From contig NZ_JFJY01000009.1 of assembly GCF_002115785.1 (NCBI RefSeq), positions 140,900 to 204,899 of the forward strand: a stretch of DNA of 64,000 bases. The letters run 5' to 3'. Position numbers and translations under genes: made by a program. Positions 55,230 through 63,956 of the stretch are shown here, piece by piece. The notes under the pieces are model-generated. The model saw only the letters and a list, made by a program, of their open reading frames with translations, was not told the origin of the DNA and did no database searches. This stretch comes from Thalassospira sp. MCCC 1A03138 (GTDB taxonomy: Bacteria > Pseudomonadota > Alphaproteobacteria > Rhodospirillales > Thalassospiraceae). How positions within the stretch are numbered: the stretch's first letter is position 1; every line of letters begins with the position of its first letter.

Positions 55230-56135
55230 ATGAGCCGCCGCATTCCGAGCCTGAAAGCACTCAGTTGCTTTGAACAGACCGCCCGATTTGGCAGCGCATC
55301 ACGCGCTGCCGAGGAGCTTTACCTGACGCAAAGTGCCGTCAGCCGCCAGATACAGGGGCTTGAAGACTGGCTGGGTTGTAAACTGTTTGCCCGCCAGAAG
55401 CAGCGCCTCGTTCTGACAGTCGAAGGCGAAAGCTATTTGCAGGCAATCCGACCGGCGCTGGATCAGCTGGAAACCGCCACCCTGACATTCCTGTCTGGCG
55501 GAGCCGAGGGCGGGGTTCTGACCATTGCCGCCCCGCCGACTTTCGGGTCACGCTGCCTGATCCCGTTGCTGCCCGATTTTCGCGGCCGCCATCCCGATAT
55601 CGTCATCAATTTCATTTCGCGCATCGGCATTCCCGATTTTGACCGCGAGCAGATTGATATTGCGGTGCTGTTTGGCGATGGAAACTGGCCGGGACTGGAT
55701 GCGCATTTGCTGCATGGCGAGGAAATGGTCCCGATCTGCAGCCCGAAGCTGATCGAGAATCTGGATTACTCACCAAAACCAAATAATCTTCGTGATTATT
55801 CACTTTTACACATAGCAACCCGCCCCCGCGGATGGAGCGACTGGCTGGCCGCCAGTGACCTTACCGATATTGATGGGGAAAACGGTCCGAAGTTCGAACA
55901 TTTCACCATGGCGATGCAAGCCGCCATCGCAGGCCTTGGGGTGGCGTTGCTGCCGACATTCGCGATTGAGGATGAATTGGCCAATGGCCGGATTGTCGCA
56001 CCGTTTGGTCCGCCGCGCGCGAGCCCGTTCCATTACTACGCCACCAACCCGATCGGCCGGTCACGCAACCCAAAAATCCGGGCTTTCATGACCTGGCTTG
56101 ATCAGCGCAAAAAACAGGAAGAACTGACAGAATAA
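55230..56135 (+). CDS. LysR family regulator, GcvA/GcdR-like
   Basis: 301 residues. The HTH spans 1-60 (MSRRIPSLKALSCFEQTARF, ASRAAEELYLTQSAVSRQIQ), and the effector domain contains the GcvA-group features FGDGNWPGLDAHLLHGEEMV, PICSPKLI and AIAGLGVALLPTFAIEDELA. In Pseudomonas a LysR protein (GcdR) in the same divergent position activates gcdH with glutarate, and the same is likely here. Confidence 0.92.
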   Translation: MSRRIPSLKALSCFEQTARFGSASRAAEELYLTQSAVSRQIQGLEDWLGCKLFARQKQRLVLTVEGESYLQAIRPALDQLETATLTFLSGGAEGGVLTIAAPPTFGSRCLIPLLPDFRGRHPDIVINFISRIGIPDFDREQIDIAVLFGDGNWPGLDAHLLHGEEMVPICSPKLIENLDYSPKPNNLRDYSLLHIATRPRGWSDWLAASDLTDIDGENGPKFEHFTMAMQAAIAGLGVALLPTFAIEDELANGRIVAPFGPPRASPFHYYATNPIGRSRNPKIRAFMTWLDQRKKQEELTE

Positions 56136-56144
56136 AAGGCAGGC

Positions 56145-57590
56145 TCAACTTGCCTTTCTGCCCTCAAGCGCACGCAGCGCATTCATGCCGCGACGGCGCA
56201 GAAGATCGGCTTCTTCGGGGCCATCGATGATTTCAAGCAGCCGGACAATCGCCATCATGTTGCGCTGGGCATTATCCAGTTCGTCGGCATCAAGCCGCCC
56301 CATGCCATCCACCCCGGCACGCCCGATCTGGTTGAGCTTTTTCTTGAGCTCCACCACCGCCTTTGTCGCCGAACTTTGCGCGGCCAGAACATGCGAAATG
56401 CGCGCGGTTTCGGCAATCGCCTCGGCTGATTGTTCGGCGGCCAGAACCTTTTCCTCGTCAAACGGCTGAGCAAAAATCGGACGCACACCCTGACGGCCGG
56501 AACCCGGGCCCTGCTTGGTTTCGATCTGTGGCAGGGCATCGATGATGCGATCAGGGCTGGCGCCAAACATGGTATTGGCCATCGCCTTGGACACCCGACG
56601 ACGCGTTTCCAGAAGCTTCTCGCCCCAGCGACCATCCTTGCGGATGTTAAATTCACGCGTGATGCGGGTAAATTCCGACGCATACCAGCGCGCAAGCGAC
56701 AGGATGTGATGTTCGCCCTTGCCCGCACCGACCCCCTGTTCGATCTCGATCACGGTTTCCGCCAGAAGATCAATGATCAGATCACCGGTGGTCGCGAGAT
56801 TGGTGCTGGAAATCGTTCGGTCATCGGCCTTGCTTGATAGCACGCGGATCAGCTTGAAAAGTTCGCTCGGGCGCAGCAGCCGGGCCAGAACAGCCAAAAG
56901 GTAAACCGGCTCGTATCCCGGTTTTTCTTCGGAAATTTCAACAAACCGGTCGCGCAGCCAACTGATATCGGCCGTGCCCAGACTTCTGATCGGAGCCGAT
57001 GGGAACCGTTTGCGCATCGCAGTGATTTCTTCGCCAACATTCAGGATTTTGCCGATCTGCTCGAATGCGGGAAGATGGCTGCGCGAACCAAGCCGCGTTG
57101 CCAAGGCGCGTTCCGTCTTGACCCCGTTCAGCGAATTTTCGATCTCCCGCGCAATGCACACCGACGCCAGCTTCCACATCCGGCGTTCTGCCTGTTCAAG
57201 CATATCCTGATCACGTTTGGCCGCCGCCTTTTCGATATCGGCAATCGCCTTGGTCATTTCAGGGCCGCCCGTGGCCTCGACCACCTTCCAGATCGGCATC
57301 AGTGATGAACGGCTGATACGGATACTTTTCTCGACCGGTGGCGCCGAAGTCAGCAGATCTTCGAAAGGATCGCAGAACTGGCGCATCGGCGTAGGATAGC
57401 GTTCAGGTTTCAGCGACGCCAGACGCGGGCGCAGGATTTGCAAAATCTGTTCATGCGGCAGCGGCAGCTTGGGATCGGCGCGGTCACTTTCGATTGCGCG
57501 GGTAAAGCGGGCAATTTCCGAACTGCTCAGCGATTCAAACAGATCACCAAGCTGGGACACTCCCATATTTGCGGCATTTTCAACCTTCAC
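56145..57590 (-). CDS. Uncharacterised protein, second gene of a coupled pair
   Basis: 481 residues, soluble, mostly helical. The N-terminus (MGVSQLGDLFESLSSSEIAR) resembles a short helical bundle. The centre holds SLGTADISWLRDRFVEISEE and LLAVLARLLRPSELFKLIRV. A long C-terminal helix (VELKKKLNQIGRAGVDGMGR) precedes LLRRRGMNALRALEGRKAS. I see no nuclease, ATPase, HTH or membrane motif. The start overlaps the stop of the 57587 gene by four bases, so the pair is translationally coupled. Neither product is recognised; such pairs are usually obligate partners. Confidence 0.8.
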   Translation of the reverse strand: MKVENAANMGVSQLGDLFESLSSSEIARFTRAIESDRADPKLPLPHEQILQILRPRLASLKPERYPTPMRQFCDPFEDLLTSAPPVEKSIRISRSSLMPIWKVVEATGGPEMTKAIADIEKAAAKRDQDMLEQAERRMWKLASVCIAREIENSLNGVKTERALATRLGSRSHLPAFEQIGKILNVGEEITAMRKRFPSAPIRSLGTADISWLRDRFVEISEEKPGYEPVYLLAVLARLLRPSELFKLIRVLSSKADDRTISSTNLATTGDLIIDLLAETVIEIEQGVGAGKGEHHILSLARWYASEFTRITREFNIRKDGRWGEKLLETRRRVSKAMANTMFGASPDRIIDALPQIETKQGPGSGRQGVRPIFAQPFDEEKVLAAEQSAEAIAETARISHVLAAQSSATKAVVELKKKLNQIGRAGVDGMGRLDADELDNAQRNMMAIVRLLEIIDGPEEADLLRRRGMNALRALEGRKAS

Positions 57591-58753
57591 GCCGACTGCC
57601 TCCGGAACCGCTCCAGCCGGTCGACCATGTCGGCGTCAATTTCACCACTTCCCAGTTTGCGCAACTCGGACGCCCACAGCATCTGGTTAACACGCACATC
57701 GACCCAGAATTCATATTCAATTTTCTCTAGCGCCTCAATTGGCAGAACCGGCGCGAAACTTGCGATTTCCTCGACAATCTCGCGCTGCCGTACCCGATCA
57801 TGTTGCGGACGCGACCGCCACAGATCAATCAGCTCCTGCCACCCGTCAAGCACCCACCACAAGCGGTCAATATGCTTTTGCATATCTTCCTTGGCCTTGG
57901 CCCAGTCTTGCAGGACCTTGCCCAGTTCATTGTTCCACAAATCAATCTTGCGCAGCAACCGCAAGGCATGGTCCTTGGTGGCGCTGGCGGCATTGATCAC
58001 GCGTGTCGCCATAAAGCGGAAATCGGATTGTTCGGAAATCGACCATTCCTCGACATCGCCAGCAAGTTTCTGCAAGCCGAAGGTCAAATGACGCAGCGGC
58101 CCTTCGCAACCCTCTATCGCAAGACCTACCGGCGCGCTCAGGATGCTCCAGTCGCCCAGGGTATCGATGATCGAATCATTTTCCAAACCGGTCGATGTCG
58201 CAAAACGGTTCAGCGCCTTGCGTGCCCTGATCTGACCATCCATGGTCAGCAGGTCTTCACGCTTCATGTCCTGAACGTCATTACCGCCAAGCTGGCGCAG
58301 CGCCTGATAGAGCAGCGTCAGTTGCCCCAGTTCACGTGCGGCCTTTTCGTCCTTGTTGCCGGTAATCCCGGCACGGGCCAGCGCAACACCACCAACACCG
58401 GTCACCGCCACCGCGCGCGCATGTTCGCGCACCAGTTCCGGGGTGAATTTTTCAAGTGTGATCAACCGGTCAAACAGCATCCGGTCATGAACCGACAGAT
58501 CAAAAACCTCGCGCAGGGTTTCAAGTGGCATTTCATAGGTGCCAAGCCCGCCCGAAAGCCCCGGAAGACTGACAAGCGTGCGACCGCTTTGGCCGATCAA
58601 TACGCGCGAATAGCGCAAGCTTTTGGTCGTGAATGGTGTCCGCACGCCGCGCGACGCAAAAGATGCGGGCAAACAGGACAAGGCATCGGGCTGCCCTGCA
58701 CCGATTTTGGGGGAACTACCTGCCCCTTTATTTGCAAGCTGCTGTCTGGTCAT
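57587..58753 (-). CDS. Uncharacterised protein, first gene of a coupled pair
   Basis: 388 residues, soluble. A basic, Ser/Gly-rich N-terminus of about 50 residues is followed by helical segments (ELVREHARAVAVTGVGGVAL, LGQLTLLYQALRQLGGNDVQ) and a Trp-rich charged part (DLWNNELGKVLQDWAKAKED, IDRLWWVLDGWQELIDLWRS) that looks like a coiled coil. The C-terminus is WASELRKLGSGEIDADMVDR. No known domain is visible. It is cotranscribed with the 481-residue partner and lies alone between a LysR gene and the dioxygenase gene. ATG 58753 was chosen for GAG upstream; later starts are possible because the N-terminus looks disordered. Confidence 0.8.
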   Translation of the reverse strand: MTRQQLANKGAGSSPKIGAGQPDALSCLPASFASRGVRTPFTTKSLRYSRVLIGQSGRTLVSLPGLSGGLGTYEMPLETLREVFDLSVHDRMLFDRLITLEKFTPELVREHARAVAVTGVGGVALARAGITGNKDEKAARELGQLTLLYQALRQLGGNDVQDMKREDLLTMDGQIRARKALNRFATSTGLENDSIIDTLGDWSILSAPVGLAIEGCEGPLRHLTFGLQKLAGDVEEWSISEQSDFRFMATRVINAASATKDHALRLLRKIDLWNNELGKVLQDWAKAKEDMQKHIDRLWWVLDGWQELIDLWRSRPQHDRVRQREIVEEIASFAPVLPIEALEKIEYEFWVDVRVNQMLWASELRKLGSGEIDADMVDRLERFRRQSA

Positions 58754-59048
58754 TCTCGGCTTTGATCAACCCATCCCGACTAATCTATTCTTCGGTCCAT
58801 CTGCTTTTGGCCTTTCGCGCTCTCAGCTCACGCCATCCGTACCGCTGCCAAGCTTATACTAACGCGCAGGTCAGTCCACGACAAAGGAACCGGTTTTGCG
58901 AACTTGCAGGTTACCGGGACAAGCTGATGAAACCCTTAACGCTTCGGATAGGTCAAACAGGCCGGAAGATCAATGCTCAATAACCGCAAAGGTGCAGAAA
59001 CCCGCCCCAAAACAACTTTTGCCCCTGCGTCCGGGGTCAGATCGAACA
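58754..59048. other. Intergenic region upstream of the unknown pair
   Basis: 295 bp between the start of the unknown pair and the end of the dioxygenase gene. It must hold the promoter of the pair. A weak CCCC/GGGG hairpin near 59020-59036 could end the dioxygenase message. Nothing else is visible. Confidence 0.35.
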
Positions 59049-60206
59049 TCAAAGTGTTTCCTTCGCCTTTTCCCAGGTATTGACATAAGCCTTCCATTCC
59101 GCGCCATCGGGGATGCTTTCATCGATATTGACCATTTCGGCACAGTCGATCATCACCGCCACCTCGTCGGTTTCAACCGGCACCTTGATCATGGTTTTCT
59201 GATAGGAACACGGATGCGGACCATGCGGGAAACCGCTGGGGTGGAAGGTAGCCATACCGGGCTTGATATTGCCCCGGCTGTAAAACTCGCCCCGGTGATA
59301 GAAGATGAACTCGTCGTAATCCTCGTTCGAATGATAAAACGGCACACGCAAAGTACCGGACTGCCCTTCGCCAATTTTAGGCACAAAGGTACTAACGGCA
59401 AAACGGTTGGCGACAAAGGTGCTGTGCGCGGCGGGCGGCACCGGCTGGCCCGGTTGGCGGTCCTGTCGCAAGTCGCGCCAGTTCAACCTTACGACACTCA
59501 GGTCGCCCTGCCAGCCCACCGCATCCAGCGGATTATAGGGATAGGTCAGGGTCGAAATTGCATTGCGACGCTTGATGTGAATTTCCCAATAGGCTTCGTC
59601 CTGCTGGGCACGGAATCTGTCATCAAGTCGCGGCACTTCGAAACTGGTAGGGTTGATCGACGGATGACCTGCCGACTGGGTGTCGTTTGGCAGGCCAAAG
59701 GCATCGTTAGTGGCCTCGATAAACAGGAATTCGGACGGATCGGTTGCCTCAAACCGCCAGGCCGTGCCGCGCGGCAGCAAGATGTAATCCCCATCACGAT
59801 AGGGCATGTGGCCGTAATCGCAATAAAGCGCGCCGCTGCCATTGTGAACAAAGGCCAGCGTATCACCATCGGCGTTACGCGCCAGCGCATGCATTTTACC
59901 ATCCAGCCGCCAGTAACGGACTTCCATCACCGCATTATGCAGAATGCGGCGCGCCTGCAAGGGGCAATCCGGCCCGGCAGCAAGTTTGTTCAGATCAAAG
60001 GCACGCGGTCGAAGTGGCCCTTCGAATGATGCCCACCCTGCGGGGGGATGTTTGTGATAAATATGGGCCGATGGCCCAAGGAACCCGTTGCGTCCTATTT
60101 CGCGTTCATGAACGGTAACGGATGGGGAATTTGTTGAACCTGCGGCATTCTTAGACGCTGCAACACAATTGCCTTCGCTGTTCGGAAGACGAATCCAGTT
60201 CTTCAC
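59049..60206 (-). CDS. hmgA: Homogentisate 1,2-dioxygenase-like cupin enzyme
   Basis: 385 residues from GTG 60206, which has GGGAGGT at six bases; ATG 60233 in the same frame lies before this ribosome site. The double-cupin HGD fold is recognisable: VRYWRLDGKMHALARNADGD, YRDGDYILLPRGTAWRFEAT, and the iron ligands in PFYHSNEDYDEFIFYHRGEF (His, Glu) and GFPHGPHP (His). Real HGD has PxYHRNxxSEFMG; the substitution to HSNEDYDEF is common in a sister group whose substrate is not settled. It is about 45 residues shorter than classical HmgA (about 430). No maiA or fahA genes follow. Confidence 0.78.
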   Translation of the reverse strand: MKNWIRLPNSEGNCVAASKNAAGSTNSPSVTVHEREIGRNGFLGPSAHIYHKHPPAGWASFEGPLRPRAFDLNKLAAGPDCPLQARRILHNAVMEVRYWRLDGKMHALARNADGDTLAFVHNGSGALYCDYGHMPYRDGDYILLPRGTAWRFEATDPSEFLFIEATNDAFGLPNDTQSAGHPSINPTSFEVPRLDDRFRAQQDEAYWEIHIKRRNAISTLTYPYNPLDAVGWQGDLSVVRLNWRDLRQDRQPGQPVPPAAHSTFVANRFAVSTFVPKIGEGQSGTLRVPFYHSNEDYDEFIFYHRGEFYSRGNIKPGMATFHPSGFPHGPHPCSYQKTMIKVPVETDEVAVMIDCAEMVNIDESIPDGAEWKAYVNTWEKAKETL

Positions 60207-60537
60207 CTGACACCTCCCGGCCGGATCGGCCATATAAAAGGGCTTGTCGGATTTGCCCGTTATGTAAGGATATGTGCAGGTCAGCAGACCTTTTCAAGCC
60301 GGGTATACATTTGGAAAAGAACAACTTTCAGATGTGGCCTGCGATATCTGCTGCTTTCCATCAAAAGGGGAAACATCAATTCCCCCGTTCCGATATCCGA
60401 ACCGGGTGGCAGCGAAGGCAATGATGAAAGCAGCCAGGCGCTATCCGACGGAATATTGACGTCGTTGATGTGGCAACAACGTCAAATGCACGATGCTTTC
60501 ACACCTGTTGCCACCATTCGGACGGGGCAAAGTGGTC
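60207..60537. other. Intergenic region upstream of the dioxygenase gene
   Basis: 331 bp. A 61-codon plus-strand frame here has no supporting feature and is not called. The only structure is the inverted repeat at 60456-60485. Confidence 0.45.
60456..60485. repeat. Imperfect 12-bp inverted repeat
   Basis: TTGACGT(C)GTTG and CAAC(A)ACGTCAA flank a 6-bp loop, 11 of 12 pairs matching. It lies 250 bp upstream of the dioxygenase start and 53 bp after the monooxygenase stop. It could be an operator or a terminator without a T run. Confidence 0.5.
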
Positions 60538-60834
60538 TCAGACGACCCGTTTTAACAGGCGTGCGAATTCCGTTTTTTCGACATTGCGCACACCATTAGC
60601 GTGAAAGTGCTGAATGTGGGGACCCTGTTCGTGATGTTTGCTACGTGCTTCCATCGACTCCCATTCTTCAACGAACACAAAGCATCCGGGCTCGTCCCGA
60701 TCTTCAAACAGATCATAGCGGATATTGCCGTCTTCTTTGCGCGATGGTTCGACGATTTCCGCCAGATCGCGACGCAGTTCGTCCTCTTTTCCCGCCTTGG
60801 CCTTCAGCCCGACGACGATAAACAGGTTGCTCAT
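60538..60834 (-). CDS. Antibiotic biosynthesis monooxygenase (ABM) domain protein
   Basis: 98 residues, a dimeric ferredoxin-like fold: MSNLFIVVGLKAKAGKEDEL, then EPSRKEDGNIRYDLFEDRDE, FVFVEEWESMEARSKHHEQG and HIQHFH. YgiN-type quinol monooxygenases have this length and pattern. It lies between the dioxygenase-like gene and a YcaC-type hydrolase on the same strand, so it is probably part of one catabolic or detoxification unit. Confidence 0.9.
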   Translation of the reverse strand: MSNLFIVVGLKAKAGKEDELRRDLAEIVEPSRKEDGNIRYDLFEDRDEPGCFVFVEEWESMEARSKHHEQGPHIQHFHANGVRNVEKTEFARLLKRVV

Positions 60835-60938
60835 TTACTGATTTTCTCCTTGATCGAATGGCGACGAACAGGTTTCTGGTCGCCGCCATCGTGTGCCAAC
60901 CGTTTTTGACAGATGCCTTAACAGACGCTTTGGCCTAT

Positions 60939-61571
60939 TTATTTCTCGGTCGCCTTTTCGACGTTGAAACCGTCAAAATTGTCAAAAACGCCCATGAAAC
61001 CGGGGACCGTTGCCTCGCGCGCCCAGTCCCGCTGGAGTTCGCAATACATCTGCACACGGCTGATAAGCTTCACCCCGGCCTGCTCCATACGACGAAGTGC
61101 AGCTTCGTGGGCAGCAAGCGACGTACCGCCAACCGCATCGACCGGCACGTAAACTTCGTAGCCTTCCTGAATTGCATCAAGTGCCGGGAAGGTCAGGCAT
61201 GCCTCGGTCCAAAGGGCGGTCATGATCAGTTTGGGACGCCCGATTTCCTTGACGGCTTCCTTGAACCCTGTGTCCTCCCAGCTGTTGATCGAGGTACGAT
61301 CATAGGTCGGCAAATGCCCAAGCACGTCCTGAAGTTCCTGAATCGGTGGCTTGTTACGGCCGGTTTCGACATTGACGGTCGAATGAATGATCGGCAGGTC
61401 GTAATTGACCGCGGCCTTGGCAACACTGGTGATGTTGAAGACCAGTTCTTCGCGGGGCATCGAACGGATCGAAGATACCTGGATCGGCTGATAATCAATG
61501 ACGATCAGGGCCGAATTTTGTGGTGTCAGAAGTTGGTCGGTATGGGGATTACGGATTTTCTCGCTTGCCAT
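60939..61571 (-). CDS. YcaC-type isochorismatase family hydrolase
   Basis: 210 residues from ATG 61571, which follows AAAGGA at nine bases; the frame is open 87 codons further upstream without homology. The triad is Asp in ALIVIDYQPIQVSSI, Lys in the SWEDTGFKEAVKEIGRPKLI region, and Cys in ALWTEACLTFPALDAI. GTSLAAHEAALRRMEQAGVK is typical of the YcaC subgroup. A second member of the same subgroup lies upstream at 61845. Confidence 0.9.
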   Translation of the reverse strand: MASEKIRNPHTDQLLTPQNSALIVIDYQPIQVSSIRSMPREELVFNITSVAKAAVNYDLPIIHSTVNVETGRNKPPIQELQDVLGHLPTYDRTSINSWEDTGFKEAVKEIGRPKLIMTALWTEACLTFPALDAIQEGYEVYVPVDAVGGTSLAAHEAALRRMEQAGVKLISRVQMYCELQRDWAREATVPGFMGVFDNFDGFNVEKATEK

Positions 61572-61783
61572 CTGGCAGGTCCTTTCCTTGGTTAAAAACG
61601 CGCTTCTGTTTGGGCAAAGCCCGCTTTTGGTGAATGGGGTAGCGCGCACCCCCTTCACGATTTCGGCAGATTGCAGCCATGACTGCGGGCGTGGTCCTGC
61701 CAATCGATGGCCAGCGGAATGAAGTTCAATGCGTCGGTAATGCCCGTTAAACTGATCACTGGTCAGGCAGAGGAAGCAAAAGT

Positions 61784-61836
61784 GGGGATGACGAAACAGG
61801 CCAAAAGCCAGCTTTGCGGGGGCATTCGTCATCCCC
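61784..61836. repeat. 12-bp perfect inverted repeat between the two hydrolase genes
   Basis: GGGGATGACGAA (61784-61795) is matched by TTCGTCATCCCC (61825-61836) with a 29-bp spacer. The following CCGCCCCGGATCAGCCCCGG belongs to a widespread GTCATCCCCG-type proteobacterial repeat. The hairpin would end the message of the upstream hydrolase. Confidence 0.6.
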
Positions 61837-61844
61837 GCCCCGGA

Positions 61845-62498
61845 TCAGCCCCGGGTGCCTGTCACCGGCGTGTTAAGCAATTGCTGTTCCCACAGGAAAG
61901 CACTACCGCTTGCGCCGGCGTGGTCCTTGAGTATCTCTGCCAGCTCGACAATATGTTCGGCCCGGGCCCAGTCGCGTTGCCATTCGGATGCAACGGCCAG
62001 CCAGGTCATCATATTTGCCCCGGCAGCAATCATGCGCTGGATCGCGACCTGATGTGCCTCGACCGAAACACCGCCACAGGCATCGGTCACCACAGTCACG
62101 TCCCAGCCTTCGCCAAGGGCCTGTATGGTTGGCATCGCGACACAGACTTCGGTCCAAAGGCCGGCAATGATCAGCTGCTTGCGCCCGGTTTCCTTGACCG
62201 CATCGACCACTTTCTGATCCTGCCAGGAGTTGATCAATGTCCGATCAATGATTTCTTGCCCGGGGAAGACATCGGTAATCTGCGGGAAAAGACGACCGCC
62301 TTGGGCGGCAATCACGGTTGTCAGAATGGTTGGCACACCAAACGCCTTGGCAACTTTTGACAACCCTGCTGTATTGTTGATGACCATATGGGGATCGTGA
62401 CTGTTCAGGTTTGCAAGCTGATAGGGCTGGTGATCGATAAGAACGAGTACCGAATCTTCGGGGCGAAGAAGTGAATCAAGGCCATTGCGAAAAGTCAT
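61845..62498 (-). CDS. YcaC-type isochorismatase family hydrolase
   Basis: 217 residues. Asp in SVLVLIDHQPYQLANLNSHD, Lys in SWQDQKVVDAVKETGRKQLI, and Cys in GLWTEVCVAMPTIQALGEG give the family triad; GGVSVEAHQVAIQRMIAAGA is shared with the neighbour at 60939. The two differ enough to be old paralogs, not a recent duplication. It is divergent from a LysR regulator 141 bp away, so it heads the cluster. Confidence 0.92.
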   Translation of the reverse strand: MTFRNGLDSLLRPEDSVLVLIDHQPYQLANLNSHDPHMVINNTAGLSKVAKAFGVPTILTTVIAAQGGRLFPQITDVFPGQEIIDRTLINSWQDQKVVDAVKETGRKQLIIAGLWTEVCVAMPTIQALGEGWDVTVVTDACGGVSVEAHQVAIQRMIAAGANMMTWLAVASEWQRDWARAEHIVELAEILKDHAGASGSAFLWEQQLLNTPVTGTRG

Positions 62499-62531
62499 GA
62501 TGATCCTTTGCTGACATCTTGAAGATGGTTT

Positions 62532-62552
62532 ACCGAAAGGCTTCTTTTCGGT
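62532..62552. promoter_or_regulatory. Dyad in the divergent hydrolase/LysR promoter region
   Basis: ACCGAAA (62532-62538) and TTTCGGT (62546-62552) form a perfect 7-bp dyad 34 bp upstream of the hydrolase start, with spacing that fits a LysR recognition site. Confidence 0.5.
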
Positions 62553-62639
62553 TGCTGCGCTGCCGAAACTGTCATACCGGTCAGGGTTGCACTACCGACC
62601 AAGTTTGCTACGCTGTGTCGCAAAATCAGGAACGCTAAA

Positions 62640-63521
62640 TTGGATTTAGATGATTTACAGACTTTTGTAGAAGTTGCTGATGCTGGTGGTGTTTCACCTG
62701 CCGCACGGCGACTGGGCGTGTCCAAATCTGTCGTCAGTCGGCGGCTGATCCGGCTTGAAGCCGAACTGGGTATCCAGCTTCTGACGCGCACAACACGCGG
62801 GGCTTCTTTGACCGAGGCCGGGGTCGTTTTCCGGGATCATGCGGCCAAAGCCTGGGCCGAAATCAACGAAGCAAGAGAAACCCTGCTGCCAACCGGTCAG
62901 CTGTGCGGTCTTCTGCGGGTTTCACTGCCGCTTTCCTTTGGTCCCGATCACTTCGCGCCGATACTGTCGCAAATGGCGCAGCGCTATCCCTTGATGCATA
63001 TCCATACCTGTTACAGCGATCAGTTCGTCGATCTGATCGCCGGTGGATTTGATTGTGCAATACGACTTGGTCACCTAGCGGACTCCAACCTGATCGCACG
63101 ACGTGTCGGGCCGCTTTATGGAACGGTTGTTGCCAGCCCCGATTACATCAAGGCCCATGGCGCCCCCGAGACACCTGAAGAACTACAATCCCATCAGGCC
63201 CTTCTGAAAGGCAACGAAGGGTGGAAACTAATGGATGGTGAAAAGACCATCACCGTTCGCCCGCAAGGCAGGTTCAAGGCAGATAATGGAACGGCACTTG
63301 TCGCCGCCGCACTTGCCGGGCTTGGTATCGCATGTCTTCCTGACGGTTTGATACGTCATCATATTGAATCGGGCGCGCTGGTTCCCGTCATGCAACGCTA
63401 TCCCATTCCACCTGCGGGCATTTTTGTTGTCCGCCCGCCATCACAGCATCCCGACCGGAAAGTTCGCGCTTTGACCGAATTGCTGATCGAACATTTTGGA
63501 TCAGACTCGTCCATCGCCTGA
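62640..63521 (+). CDS. LysR family transcriptional regulator
   Basis: 293 residues. HTH at 1-60 (LDDLQTFVEVADAGGVSPAA, RRLGVSKSVVSRRLIRLEAE) and the effector domain of the CrgA-like group (GLLRVSLPLSFGPDHFAPIL, AIRLGHLADSNLIARRVGPL). The start is TTG 62640, preceded by AGGA at eight bases; no ATG fits. It is divergent from the YcaC-type hydrolase cluster and is its likely regulator. A GFA-family gene follows after 30 bp. Confidence 0.92.
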   Translation: MDLDDLQTFVEVADAGGVSPAARRLGVSKSVVSRRLIRLEAELGIQLLTRTTRGASLTEAGVVFRDHAAKAWAEINEARETLLPTGQLCGLLRVSLPLSFGPDHFAPILSQMAQRYPLMHIHTCYSDQFVDLIAGGFDCAIRLGHLADSNLIARRVGPLYGTVVASPDYIKAHGAPETPEELQSHQALLKGNEGWKLMDGEKTITVRPQGRFKADNGTALVAAALAGLGIACLPDGLIRHHIESGALVPVMQRYPIPPAGIFVVRPPSQHPDRKVRALTELLIEHFGSDSSIA

Positions 63522-63551
63522 ATGCAACAGGCCGCAGCAAAGGAGAAACCA

Positions 63552-63944
63552 ATGGATAAAATCACCGGTGGTTGTCTGTGTGGCAAAGTACGACTTTTGG
63601 CATCGGGAAAACCGTACCGGGTTGGCCTGTGTCATTGCCTTGATTGCCGGAAACATCATGGCACGCTTTTTCATGCGTCTGCGGTTTATCCCGAGGATGC
63701 GGTAACGGTCGAAGGTGACGTGCGGGATTATCAGGGGCGTTATTTCTGCCCGACCTGCGGATCATCGGTTTTCGGACATAGCGGGGACGAGATCGAGGTC
63801 AATCTGGGCGCACTGGACGCACCCGATCAGTTAAAGCCCACCTACGAGCTTTGGACCATCCGCCGCGAAAACTGGCTGCCGGAATTTCCACTTGCGAAAC
63901 ACTATGAGCGGGATCGCGAGGGTACGGGGCGTTCGGAAGAATAA
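63552..63944 (+). CDS. GFA family protein
   Basis: 130 residues from ATG 63552, which follows AAAGGAG at six bases. The zinc cysteines lie in GGCLCGKVRLL, CHCLDCRKHHG and FCPTCGSSVF, followed by IEVNLGALDAPDQLKPTYEL and WTIRRENWLPEF, usual in this group. It probably shares a transcript with the LysR gene. It is a distant paralog of the GFA protein at 50009. Confidence 0.92.
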   Translation: MDKITGGCLCGKVRLLASGKPYRVGLCHCLDCRKHHGTLFHASAVYPEDAVTVEGDVRDYQGRYFCPTCGSSVFGHSGDEIEVNLGALDAPDQLKPTYELWTIRRENWLPEFPLAKHYERDREGTGRSEE

Positions 63945-63956
63945 AGCAAAAGAAAA

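Noticed and set aside
60274..60459. 61-codon plus-strand frame upstream of the dioxygenase gene
   Set aside because: No ribosome site, no conserved features and an end inside an inverted repeat.
61572..61832. 87-codon extension of the hydrolase at 60939
   Set aside because: It runs through an intergenic repeat region; the ribosome site and family N-terminus are at 61571.
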